Shown: positions 7,031-12,649 of the stretch, piece after piece
How the letters are laid out: every line of letters begins with the position of its first letter
Position numbering within the stretch: the first letter of the stretch is position 1
Source of the DNA: a virus
Length of the DNA: 21,853 nt
IMG/VR virus record: IMGVR_UViG_3300044546_000675
Span: 1 to 21,853 of that record
Reading direction: 5' to 3' (one strand)
The notes under the pieces: model-generated
The model's input: the letters and a program-made list of their open reading frames with translations, nothing else
What the model was told of the DNA's origin: nothing
The model's database searches: none
Program-made: the position numbers and the translations under genes

Positions 7031-7076
7031 AAAACAGCGGTCCGAGGTAGTTATACCTTGTCATCCAAAATAGCAG

Positions 7077-7101
7077 AACCCGCTTCGGCGGGTTTCTTTT
7101 T
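7077..7101 (+). terminator. Intrinsic terminator after tmRNA
   Basis: A 7-bp stem AACCCGC/GCGGGTT closed by a TTCG tetraloop is followed by TCTTTTT. It cleanly ends the cold-shock/tmRNA transcription unit. Confidence 0.9.
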
Positions 7102-7131
7102 GGCAATATTTCCAAATTATCGTCTCGAAGT

Positions 7132-7174
7132 TGTGCGTGTACGCACATGTTTTGTTTGAAAGTTCACGTATAAT
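7132..7174 (+). promoter_or_regulatory. Palindrome plus TATAAT box upstream of the DUF4214 gene
   Basis: TGTGCG-TGTA-CGCACA (7132-7147) is a perfect inverted repeat, and TATAAT lies at 7169-7174, 33 bases before the ATG. No good -35 hexamer is found at 16-18 bases, so an activator bound at the palindrome or a phage-specific polymerase factor could supply recognition. The remainder of 7102-7206 shows only an AAAAAGGAAAA ribosome binding site. Confidence 0.4.
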
Positions 7175-7206
7175 GGTAGGATCATATTATTTAAAAAGGA
7201 AAAATT

Positions 7207-8103
7207 ATGACAACAACAATTACAATCAAAGACAAACCGATTAACGCAACCTATCAAAATGTTACAGGCCTAACAGGCGGAACCGGAACAGGTGCTGCTT
7301 TTGATGTTACTAAAACAGACGGAGTATACTCTGTTGTTCTAGACAGTCTAGTAGCCAGTGCAGGATCGGGATACCTTGCTGGTGACACAATCACTCTTGC
7401 TGGTACGGCACTAGGCGGAGCGGCAGCTAACAACTTGATCGTTACTGTTGCTACAGTTGGCACTGCTGGTAAAATTGCTACGTTCGGTGTAGTAGGTACA
7501 GGTCGTGCTGGCGACGGCACAGTTGATATTACAGTTGATGTTACCGGTACTACAGGTATTGACACTTACACAATGGGAGGCGCAAGCACAGAGTTCACAA
7601 CAACTAAAACTGCTAGTAAAGTAACCTTGGCAAGTACCTTGATATCTAACATGGAATTTAATCTTGCTGATCACGAGCGTGTTGTATTCACAGACAAAGC
7701 TATTGCCTATGATGCCGCAGGTCGTGCAGGTGATGTATACTCATTACTAGCAGCCGCACTTGGTACTGCTGATGTTACTAACGCATACAAAGGCATTGGC
7801 ATTGATCTAGCCGACAAAGGTTGGACCAACAAACAATTGGCAGAAGCCCTATTAAACACAGACGTTTACAAAACAGACGCAGGTGGGGTTGGCAATGAAA
7901 CTTTCATCAAGCACGTTTACAAAAACGTATTTGGCACTGATGCTGCATTGACACAGGTTACAGACTACACAGTATGGATGACTAACAATAACCTGTCACA
8001 AGCTGATGTTTTGGTTGCCGCAAGTGAGTTAGCAGCTTTTGAAACAACTATTGGGTTGGTCGGTTTAGCCACAACCGGCATTGAATATACTCCTGTTGTA
8101 TAA
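7207..8103 (+). CDS. Beta-rich structural/adhesion protein with C-terminal DUF4214 domain
   Basis: This 298-residue protein is rich in T, G, A and V and low in charged residues. Residues about 15-95 resemble a repeat seen in phage fibre and structural proteins: GTGTGAAFDV, then VASAGSGYLAGDTITLAGTALGG and a strand block. The C-terminal 85 residues look like DUF4214 (ETFIKHVYKNVFGTDAAL, then LSQADVLVAASELAAF), a domain of secreted S-layer-like and calcium-binding repeat proteins. No signal peptide is visible, which suits a virion protein. It is a single-gene unit: terminators flank it on both sides, and a palindrome with TATAAT precedes it. Likely a decoration, fibre or receptor-contact protein; the exact role is not certain. 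Confidence 0.75.
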   Translation: MTTTITIKDKPINATYQNVTGLTGGTGTGAAFDVTKTDGVYSVVLDSLVASAGSGYLAGDTITLAGTALGGAAANNLIVTVATVGTAGKIATFGVVGTGRAGDGTVDITVDVTGTTGIDTYTMGGASTEFTTTKTASKVTLASTLISNMEFNLADHERVVFTDKAIAYDAAGRAGDVYSLLAAALGTADVTNAYKGIGIDLADKGWTNKQLAEALLNTDVYKTDAGGVGNETFIKHVYKNVFGTDAALTQVTDYTVWMTNNNLSQADVLVAASELAAFETTIGLVGLATTGIEYTPVV

Positions 8104-8121
8104 TTAATTACACGCCAAGAC

Positions 8122-8144
8122 AGGCTCTTCGGAGCCTTTTCTTT
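8122..8144 (+). terminator. Intrinsic terminator after the DUF4214 gene
   Basis: AGGCTC-TTCG-GAGCCT, a 6-bp stem with a UUCG tetraloop, is followed by TTTCTTT. Confidence 0.88.
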
Positions 8145-8201
8145 ATTAATTTTTTCTATTAGCGTCATTAAAATAATTATTGAAAAAACTATTAAAATTG
8201 C

Positions 8202-8230
8202 TTGACCTATAGGTTAAATAAACGTACAAT
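8202..8230 (+). promoter_or_regulatory. Sigma70-type promoter for ahpC with palindrome at the -35
   Basis: TTGACC (8202-8207) and TACAAT (8225-8230) are spaced by 17 bases. The perfect palindrome ACCTATAGGT (8205-8214) overlaps the -35 and could be an operator. The surrounding 8145-8278 stretch is AT-rich and holds no other gene. A second TATAAT at 8230-8235 would need a 22-base spacer and is less likely. Confidence 0.7.
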
Positions 8231-8278
8231 ATAATATCAGTACAAACACTGAGTTTTTATCACACACAAGGAGAAGAT

Positions 8279-8818
8279 ATGAAAACAGTCGGACACAAAT
8301 TAGAAAAATTCACAGTCACCGGCGTCAAGCCAGGACAACCAGAAGACGCTTTCTTTGACATTACAGAGAAGTCATTTGAAGGCAAGTGGAAAGTAATCGT
8401 TTACTATCCAAAAGACTTTACATTTGTATGCCCAACAGAAATCGTAGCCTACGACAAATTGACAGGCGACTTTGCTGATCGTGATGCTGTATTGCTCACA
8501 GGTTCGACAGACAACGAGTTCTGTAAAGTTAGCTGGCAAACAGCTCACGCTGATTTGAAGAAGATCACACACAATCAGTTTGCCGACACACAACGTGGTG
8601 AGTTGAGCTTGATTGAACAGTTGGGCGTATTCTATGCACCTGCTGGTGCCGCACTTCGCGCAACATTCATTGTTGATCCAGACAACGTTATTCAACACGT
8701 TACTGTCAACAACTTGAACGTTGGTCGTAGCCCAGAAGAAACTCTGCGTGTGTTGGATGCGCTACAAACCGGTGAGCTTTGCGCTTGTAACCGTACAGTT
8801 GGCGGCGAAACACTTTAA
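8279..8818 (+). CDS. ahpC: Alkyl hydroperoxide reductase subunit C (2-Cys peroxiredoxin)
   Basis: A peroxiredoxin of 179 residues that reduces hydrogen peroxide, organic peroxides and peroxynitrite. The peroxidatic cysteine C51 is in DFTFVCPTE, and a resolving pair lies in GELCACNRTVGGETL (C168/C170), the C-x-C tail of the AhpD-dependent (mycobacterial-like) group rather than the AhpF-dependent enterobacterial one. That agrees with the ahpD gene two positions downstream. The AAGGAG ribosome binding site and the 8202-8230 promoter mark it as first gene of its operon. Peroxide defence during infection is the natural reading. Confidence 0.96.
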   Translation: MKTVGHKLEKFTVTGVKPGQPEDAFFDITEKSFEGKWKVIVYYPKDFTFVCPTEIVAYDKLTGDFADRDAVLLTGSTDNEFCKVSWQTAHADLKKITHNQFADTQRGELSLIEQLGVFYAPAGAALRATFIVDPDNVIQHVTVNNLNVGRSPEETLRVLDALQTGELCACNRTVGGETL

Positions 8819-9018
8819 TGGAAACTAGGACAAGGACCTTGGTCAAGACCATCATCTATAGGATTTGGGTCTTATGCTCAACCTATGTGATGTTGTTGGT
8901 AACAGGACAAAGTTTAACACAGGCCCTTGTTCCTACAATCATTATAAATTGTGTCTGGATGACATCATACTATTTGTATGATAGACTTTGGGCACGTATT
9001 AAATGGGGACGAAAATGA
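8818..9018 (+). CDS. DUF2061 small membrane protein
   Basis: A 66-residue protein with the DUF2061 pattern: METRTRTLVKTIIYRIW, hydrophobic VLCSTYVMLLVTG, a second span (LVPTIIINCVWMTSYYLY) and the ending DRLWARIKWGRK. Two membrane spans are predicted with basic ends. The first base overlaps the ahpC stop and its own stop overlaps ahpD by ATGA, so it is translationally tied to both peroxidase genes. The family has no assigned biochemical function; a membrane anchor or redox link for AhpC/AhpD is only a guess. Confidence 0.85.
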   Translation: METRTRTLVKTIIYRIWVLCSTYVMLLVTGQSLTQALVPTIIINCVWMTSYYLYDRLWARIKWGRK

Positions 9019-9521
9019 GTTTTATTGAAACAGTAAAAGGCGCATTGCCAGACTACGCAAAAGACACCAAGTTAAATATTGACGCTGTGTTTGTGCGTAG
9101 TACATTGGATGCTGATGTTGCTATGGGTTGTGCCGTGGCCGCACTCGCCGCAACTGGCAACGGTAAGGTGTTAAGCATATTGTTAGCAGATGCGCCAGTA
9201 CACGCAGAGTCAGCAATGACAGCGGCGAGCATTATGGCACAGAACAACGTCTGGTATCCCTACGTTGAGATGGCCGATGATCCTGCTCTAAAAGGCCTGC
9301 CAGCACAGTTACGCATGAATGCCATTGCCAGTCACGGTGGAACAACCAAGAGCAACTTTGAGGCATTTAGTTTGGCCGCAAGTATTGTAGGCAAGTGCCA
9401 CTTCTGTGTTAAGGCACATTACGAAACGCTCAAGCAAGAAGGCTACACTGTAGAACAGCTTCGTGATATTGGCCGCATTGCCAGTGTGATGAATTCGGTG
9501 GCAAAAGTGTTAAACAGCTAA
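9015..9521 (+). CDS. ahpD: Alkylhydroperoxidase AhpD
   Basis: AhpD recycles oxidised AhpC using lipoyl/dihydrolipoamide electrons and has weak peroxidase activity itself. From the ATG at 9015 the protein has 168 residues and begins MSFIETVKGALPDYAKDTKLN, matching the start of M. tuberculosis AhpD; an in-frame start 12 bases earlier would add MGTK and is less fitting. Catalytic residues are present: E116 (NFEAFS), C128-x-x-C131 (KCHFCVKAH) and H135. It ends the ahpC operon, followed by a strong terminator. In M. tuberculosis the electrons come from host dihydrolipoamide dehydrogenase and the SucB lipoyl protein; no such partner is encoded here, so host enzymes would be tapped. Confidence 0.94.
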   Translation: MSFIETVKGALPDYAKDTKLNIDAVFVRSTLDADVAMGCAVAALAATGNGKVLSILLADAPVHAESAMTAASIMAQNNVWYPYVEMADDPALKGLPAQLRMNAIASHGGTTKSNFEAFSLAASIVGKCHFCVKAHYETLKQEGYTVEQLRDIGRIASVMNSVAKVLNS

Positions 9522-9526
9522 ACTAG

Positions 9527-9555
9527 TTGACAAGAGTTAGCGATTACTGTATTAT
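9527..9555 (+). promoter_or_regulatory. Sigma70-type promoter nested in a terminator
   Basis: TTGACA (9527-9532) and TATTAT (9550-9555) are separated by 17 bases. The -10 forms the loop of the ahpD terminator hairpin and the spacer forms its left arm. Initiation near 9562 would fall inside the right arm, so transcripts from this promoter cannot form the hairpin. Confidence 0.75.
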
Positions 9556-9576
9556 AGCAGTAATCGCTTTTCTTTT
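9539..9576 (+). terminator. Intrinsic terminator of the ahpC operon
   Basis: Perfect 11-bp stem AGCGATTACTG/CAGTAATCGCT (9539-9549 with 9558-9568), 8-base loop TATTATAG, then TTTCTTTT. It stops readthrough from ahpD while the nested promoter restarts transcription for the SGNH gene. Confidence 0.9.
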
Positions 9577-9585
9577 GGAGAAATT

Positions 9586-10005
9586 ATGTTAGAGTGTTTG
9601 ATTGTAGGTGATAGTATAGCAGTGGGCACACACATGTTTGCCAAAGAATGTACTCTTGTAGGCAAGGGAGGAATCAATACTTGGCAGTGGAATCGTGATT
9701 ATCTAAAAAATGATTTAACCGCCAATACCGTTATTATAAGTTTAGGAAGTAATGATCATAAACATATACATACAGAAGCAGAGTTGTTAAAGATGCGTGA
9801 CAAAATAAAAGGCAAACGTGTGTTTTGGATTTTGCCAGCTGGCAATCTTAAAGCAAGTCAAGTTAATATAAACTATATTCAACTAACAATAAAAGAAATT
9901 GCTAACAAATACGGCGATACTGTGTTGCCAATTACCAAATTGCAACCAGACGGCATACATCCAAGTTGGGCTGGATATAAACAACTAGCAGAACAGATAA
10001 AATAA
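9586..10005 (+). CDS. Small SGNH/GDSL-type hydrolase
   Basis: A minimal SGNH-fold esterase-like protein of 139 residues. Block I is VGDSIAVG (nucleophile S10), block II GKGGINT (oxyanion glycine), block III ISLGSND (N56), and block V PDGIHPSWAGY (D122, H125), so the full catalytic set is present. It is shorter than most secreted GDSL lipases and has no signal peptide, so an intracellular or virion-associated enzyme is likely. Possible substrates are acyl or acetyl esters on glycans or lipids; the sequence does not decide. The TTTTGGAG ribosome binding site follows directly on the terminator T-tract, and the gene has its own nested promoter. Confidence 0.85.
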   Translation: MLECLIVGDSIAVGTHMFAKECTLVGKGGINTWQWNRDYLKNDLTANTVIISLGSNDHKHIHTEAELLKMRDKIKGKRVFWILPAGNLKASQVNINYIQLTIKEIANKYGDTVLPITKLQPDGIHPSWAGYKQLAEQIK

Positions 10006-10049
10006 AATCTGTCGAACACAATACAGCTAAGTAAAACACAAGGAATATC

Positions 10050-10418
10050 ATGATTATAGAAATTAAACTAGGGCCAGATTTAACATTGGCATTTGAAGAG
10101 CCGGCAAATGATATGGGAATCGGCATTACTGCCAGTATCACTGCCATGCCAGTGCTTGACGATATAGCCAACCAGCTCTATTTCAAAGTAGATACCGGAC
10201 CAAAACTTCGGTGTCGGACCGGCAACGGCAATTATCCCGAAGACATGCCAAACAGGAACAAAGCTGACAATCACGTCAGTTGGAGACTGGCGCAACACGA
10301 AGCTCGTTTATGGCAAATTGGTGGACAACCTTATCTAGGAATTGATCATCCAGACTACCAATATGAAATTGCCTTGACTGCAGAGCAGAGTGAGATATTC
10401 AGCAAGAGGTTTCCATAA
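10050..10418 (+). CDS. Unknown protein
   Basis: A 122-residue soluble protein that is not recognised. It starts with short strands (MIIEIKLGPDLTLAFEEP), has a polar middle (LRCRTGNGNYPEDMPNRNKADNH) and a C-terminal ALTAEQSEIFSKRFP helix. Stop-free length, an ACAAGGA ribosome binding site and a position 44 bases after the hydrolase gene support coding. No membrane or metal-binding pattern is evident. Confidence 0.7.
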   Translation: MIIEIKLGPDLTLAFEEPANDMGIGITASITAMPVLDDIANQLYFKVDTGPKLRCRTGNGNYPEDMPNRNKADNHVSWRLAQHEARLWQIGGQPYLGIDHPDYQYEIALTAEQSEIFSKRFP

Positions 10419-10454
10419 GGCGTTATTCTTTGCAATAAATTGAATTGTAGGCAG

Positions 10455-10483
10455 TTGACAACCTCTAAACTAGATGCTATACT
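10455..10483 (+). promoter_or_regulatory. Sigma70-type promoter for the 10517 gene, inside a long inverted repeat
   Basis: TTGACA (10455-10460) and TATACT (10478-10483) have a 17-base spacer. CTATAC (10477-10482) and GTATAG (10488-10493) form an inverted repeat centred just downstream of the -10, an operator-like position. Confidence 0.72.
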
Positions 10484-10518
10484 AGTCGTATAGTTTAACA
10501 AGTTTGGAGGTTTCTTTT
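10460..10518 (+). promoter_or_regulatory. Long hairpin that hides the ribosome binding site in readthrough transcripts
   Basis: AACCTCTAAACT (10460-10471) pairs with AGTTTGGAGGTT (10501-10512) over 12 bp with one U-G, followed by TCTTTT. The right arm contains the GGAGG ribosome binding site (10506-10510). RNA reading through from upstream would hide the site or terminate; RNA started near 10490 lacks the left arm and leaves it free. Confidence 0.6.
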
Positions 10519-10912
10519 GACAATGCATCTAGAAGGTCCGTGGCTTAGTACCACTGGCAAACCCAAAGGCAAGCAAAAGTTTGCATCAGCAGAACACGCA
10601 AGAAAGGCCCGTGAATTGAACGAATCGTGGAAAGAACTACAGAAGAAATGGGCTGTAGAGATTGAAGATAAGAAACGAACTCGTGGGCTGGCGGCAGAAT
10701 CTTTGAGCAAATCATACTCACTGAAGATTCCTGAGGGCCGCAATACCACTGCACATATCAAAAGTGTGGATACCGGCGGCAATGCTGTGTTAAAAGCCAG
10801 TCCAATCTACACTGGAACCAAAGTCAAAGGCATTGCGACAATGCACAAGAGCAACGCTGTGCCTGTGTTCAGTGATGAAGAAGCACAAGATATCTCCAAA
10901 ATGCGTCGATAA
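10517..10912 (+). CDS. Unknown basic protein
   Basis: A 131-residue lysine- and arginine-rich protein without a recognised domain. A TTG at 10517 lies 6 bases after GGAGG; the in-frame ATG at 10523 would leave 12 bases, so the TTG start is slightly favoured. The N-terminus (MHLEGPWLSTTGKPKGKQKF) is distinctive, followed by a helical ARKARELNESWKELQKKWAVEIEDKKRTR segment and a C-terminal half with strand-like VDTGGNAVLKASPIYTG. I have the impression of similar small proteins in T4-like phages, but cannot assign a role. It is expressed from its own promoter and precedes the structured non-coding stretch. Confidence 0.72.
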   Translation: MTMHLEGPWLSTTGKPKGKQKFASAEHARKARELNESWKELQKKWAVEIEDKKRTRGLAAESLSKSYSLKIPEGRNTTAHIKSVDTGGNAVLKASPIYTGTKVKGIATMHKSNAVPVFSDEEAQDISKMRR

Positions 10913-10925
10913 TCACCAGTTTCTC

Positions 10926-11161
10926 GGGAGATAACGCAAGTATGAGGTATATATTAAACGTTTCGCAAAGAAACTAAGATAGTTGGTTAGATGAAAATGT
11001 CAAAAGCATGGAAGTTTAGCCCGCGGGTCTTGGCCAATGAGAAACCCGTATTTTCGGGATGCCAAGGGTCGCCAAAGGTACTAAGAGTTATGAACTTAGT
11101 GGCTAATGGAGACAACTACACGAAAGTAGGGTTCTTTCAGAGCCTCGTGAAGTTAACTCCC
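10926..11161 (+). ncRNA. Candidate structured non-coding RNA between the 10517 gene and the endolysin gene
   Basis: This part of a 300-base stretch without a convincing ORF can be closed by a long-range stem: GGGAG-A-TAAC (10926-10935) with GTTA-A-CTCCC (11152-11161), 9 bp around an A-A mismatch. Inside are GTTTC-GCAAA-GAAAC (10960-10974), TCTTGGC/GCCAAGG (11028-11034 with 11061-11067) enclosing CCCG/CGGG (11045-11058), ACTAAG/CTTAGT (11080-11100) and CTAC/GTAG (11116-11129). CGGGT (11024-11028) could instead pair with ACCCG (11044-11048), an alternative fold. It matches no RNA class I know (not tmRNA, RNase P, 6S or group I core). It may be a free RNA or a 5' leader controlling lysis genes. 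Confidence 0.5.
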
Positions 11162-11170
11162 TTTATGTAA

Positions 11171-11212
11171 TGTAATCTGAACTTTGGATTACACCAAGTC
11201 AAAGGAGGACTT
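11171..11212 (+). promoter_or_regulatory. Endolysin leader hairpins, one presenting the ribosome binding site
   Basis: TGTAATC/GATTACA (11171-11177 with 11187-11193) forms a 7-bp hairpin. Directly after it AAGTC/GACTT (11196-11200 with 11208-11212) puts AAAGGAG, the ribosome binding site, in a 7-base loop just before the ATG. Such a layout could tune lysis timing. Confidence 0.5.
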
Positions 11213-11758
11213 ATGGAAAAATTTATTAGATTTACCACCTATGTTATAGGTTTAATTGTAGTATGCCTATTGGTGCAGAATGTAACTTTTGCCAAAATGG
11301 AAAAGCTACGTGAGGGTCAGATGTTATCATCGCCCGACATTGTGTCAATTAAAACTAGAGAACGACAACTAGAATGCCTAGCGATGAATATCTATCGCGA
11401 AGCAGGACACGAAAACTTTGAAGGCAAAGTAGCAGTGGCACAGGTCACCATGAACAGGGCGTCTCATCCCTCGTTCCCAAAAGATGTCTGTGCAGTTGTT
11501 TTTCAAAAGTCAGTAGTGATAGACAGAGTCATTTGCCAATTCTCATGGTATTGTGACACTGCGCACAAAGCTAGACCTATTAACCAATCGGCTTACAACG
11601 AAAGTATGGCTGTGGCTAAAAAGGTATTATTGGAAGGTTTCAGACTTGACGTAATGAAAGAAGCATTGTATTATCATGCTAACTATGTCAATCCGCAATG
11701 GAATCTAGAAAAAATTGGAACAATCGGCAATCATATCTTTTACAGAGGAAAGAAATAA
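11213..11758 (+). CDS. SleB-type cell-wall hydrolase, probable endolysin
   Basis: A peptidoglycan hydrolase of 181 residues. Residues 6-27 form a hydrophobic N-terminal segment (YVIGLIVVCLLVQNVTFA) ending in a signal-peptidase-like TFA or serving as a signal-anchor. The Hydrolase_2/SleB domain covers about residues 50-180: CLAMNIYREAGHE (catalytic E63), AVAQVTMNRA, FPKDVCAVVFQ, CQFSWYCD, then ALYYHANYVNPQW and IGNHIFY. SleB-family enzymes are lytic transglycosylases or related muramidases. The combination with the small three-span membrane protein just downstream suggests the phage lysis cassette; the N-terminal segment suggests Sec-dependent export or signal-arrest-release. It could alternatively be a virion-associated lysin. 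Confidence 0.87.
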   Translation: MEKFIRFTTYVIGLIVVCLLVQNVTFAKMEKLREGQMLSSPDIVSIKTRERQLECLAMNIYREAGHENFEGKVAVAQVTMNRASHPSFPKDVCAVVFQKSVVIDRVICQFSWYCDTAHKARPINQSAYNESMAVAKKVLLEGFRLDVMKEALYYHANYVNPQWNLEKIGTIGNHIFYRGKK

Positions 11759-11759
11759 A

Positions 11760-12095
11760 ATGGTAGACTTCAACAAATTTAATCCGCTGCCTCATTTTGA
11801 AAATCTTCAAGAGTTCAAAACCTGGGCTACCGCCAAAGTCAGCCACATTTCGGCAGAGACATTTGGTTGGCTAGCAGTCATTGTACTACACGCTGCCACT
11901 GTTCCTAGTCTGTTCGCTGTAATGAGTGGGTTAACTGACAAGATGCCCGCAGTGGATCTTGTGTTGTTATGCTGGGGCGGCCTAACCCTGTTATTTGTCA
12001 AAGCCACAGTGCAAAAAGACATGCTCAACGTAGTCACTATTGGATTTGGATTTATTGTCCAAGCAGTAATGATGGCGCTAATCTTCTTCAAATAA
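11760..12095 (+). CDS. Three-span membrane protein, candidate holin
   Basis: A 111-residue protein starting at ATG 11760 behind AGAGGAAAG, one base after the hydrolase stop. An upstream in-frame ATG would lie inside the hydrolase and lacks a ribosome binding site. Predicted spans are at about residues 36-58, 63-82 and 89-110, with a polar N-terminus of about 30 residues. Size, three spans and adjacency to the SleB-type enzyme fit a class I holin. No holin family is recognised by sequence, so the name is inferred from topology and position. Confidence 0.6.
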   Translation: MVDFNKFNPLPHFENLQEFKTWATAKVSHISAETFGWLAVIVLHAATVPSLFAVMSGLTDKMPAVDLVLLCWGGLTLLFVKATVQKDMLNVVTIGFGFIVQAVMMALIFFK

Positions 12096-12103
12096 ATTGG
12101 TTA

Positions 12104-12136
12104 AGCACCCGGTTGACATTGAGCAGCCGTGGTGCT
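12104..12136 (+). terminator. GC-rich hairpin after the lysis genes, overlapping a promoter
   Basis: AGCACCCGG (12104-12112) pairs with CCG-T-GGTGCT (12127-12136), 9 bp with one bulged T; the 14-base loop holds the -35 of the next promoter. No true T-tract follows (ATACTTATTATAT), so termination may be weak. Confidence 0.45.
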
Positions 12137-12141
12137 ATACT
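12113..12141 (+). promoter_or_regulatory. Sigma70-type promoter for the lipoprotein genes
   Basis: TTGACA (12113-12118) and TATACT (12136-12141) are separated by 17 bases, with initiation expected near 12148. The -10 is identical to that of the 10455-10483 promoter, and the -35 sits in a hairpin loop. Confidence 0.75.
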
Positions 12142-12175
12142 TATTATATCGTTAACACACACAGAAAGGTACACG

Positions 12176-12649
12176 ATGAAAAAGGCAATTCTAGTAGGCT
12201 TACTTGCAACAGCTATTACAGGCTGTTCGTCAATGAAAGATATTCCAGAGCGCAAGACATTTGCTCAACCTGGTTGGTATCAAAGTTGCGCACAGGAAGG
12301 CGTTAAAGGTTGGTTCTGGTGGAGTGAAGATTATGTCTATGCCTGCGGTGCAGGAGACAGTAATTACGCTCAGGCAGCAGAAGAACAAATGGATGCGATT
12401 GCAATGAACAACTTTGCAAAACGTATCAATGGTACAGTTAATAGCGAAACATCTATTGACATTGTCAACGACAAGAAAACAACTCGTACCAAGATTACCT
12501 ACAAGGTAGAAGACACCGCCATCCGCCGTCATGTGAAAAGTGAACGCGGACACTTTACTATGGCCGGAAAACATTATACTTTTGTTCGTCTTGAGATGAA
12601 GAAGGCTACATTCGATCAATTGATCGCTGAAGCTCAGCGAGCTCAATAA
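12176..12649 (+). CDS. Lipoprotein with an LPP20-like domain
   Basis: Starts at ATG 12176 behind AGAAAGG, after the 12113 promoter; upstream in-frame codons fall in the preceding gene. The 157-residue protein has a lipoprotein signal (MKKAILVGLLATAITGC, lipobox ITGC), so the mature protein is lipid-anchored at Cys17. The mature part has GWFWW, then AAEEQMDAIAMNNFAKRINGTV and a strand-rich tail, loosely like LPP20-type lipoproteins where an A-rich helix precedes repeated strands; that assignment is tentative. Its promoter suggests independent, perhaps early expression. A surface-altering role such as superinfection exclusion is possible but only inferred. Confidence 0.75.
   Translation: MKKAILVGLLATAITGCSSMKDIPERKTFAQPGWYQSCAQEGVKGWFWWSEDYVYACGAGDSNYAQAAEEQMDAIAMNNFAKRINGTVNSETSIDIVNDKKTTRTKITYKVEDTAIRRHVKSERGHFTMAGKHYTFVRLEMKKATFDQLIAEAQRAQ

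Larger units (their letters stand above)
6721..7070 (+). ncRNA. ssrA: Circularly permuted (two-piece) tmRNA gene
   Basis: tmRNA rescues stalled ribosomes and adds a degradation tag. The halves are in reversed order. The acceptor piece comes first: T-arm GCGGG-TTCGACT-CCCGC and an encoded CCA ending at 6777. The coding piece starts at G6865 with GGGCCTG, a D-loop-like GGTTTCGACAGGG, a pseudoknot-like ACGTG/CACGT hairpin (6910-6923), an A-rich stretch and the tag ORF. GGGCCTG (6865-6871) pairs with CAGGTCC (6767-6773) over 7 bp; the third pair is G-U, the alanine identity element. AGGGTG (6885-6890) pairs with CATTCT (6740-6745) as helix P2. A CGAGGTA/TACCTTG hairpin (7043-7060) ends the coding piece. 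Outer ends are approximate. RNase P should cut at 6864/6865. Confidence 0.92.

Noticed and set aside
7254-7565. Minus-strand ORFs opposite the DUF4214 gene and elsewhere
   Set aside because: They mirror repetitive coding sequence, lack ribosome binding sites and domain patterns, and every supported gene is on the + strand.
10913-11212. Group I intron, RNase P RNA or retron in the coding-free stretch
   Set aside because: No group I core elements, no RNase P conserved blocks and no reverse transcriptase gene nearby were seen.
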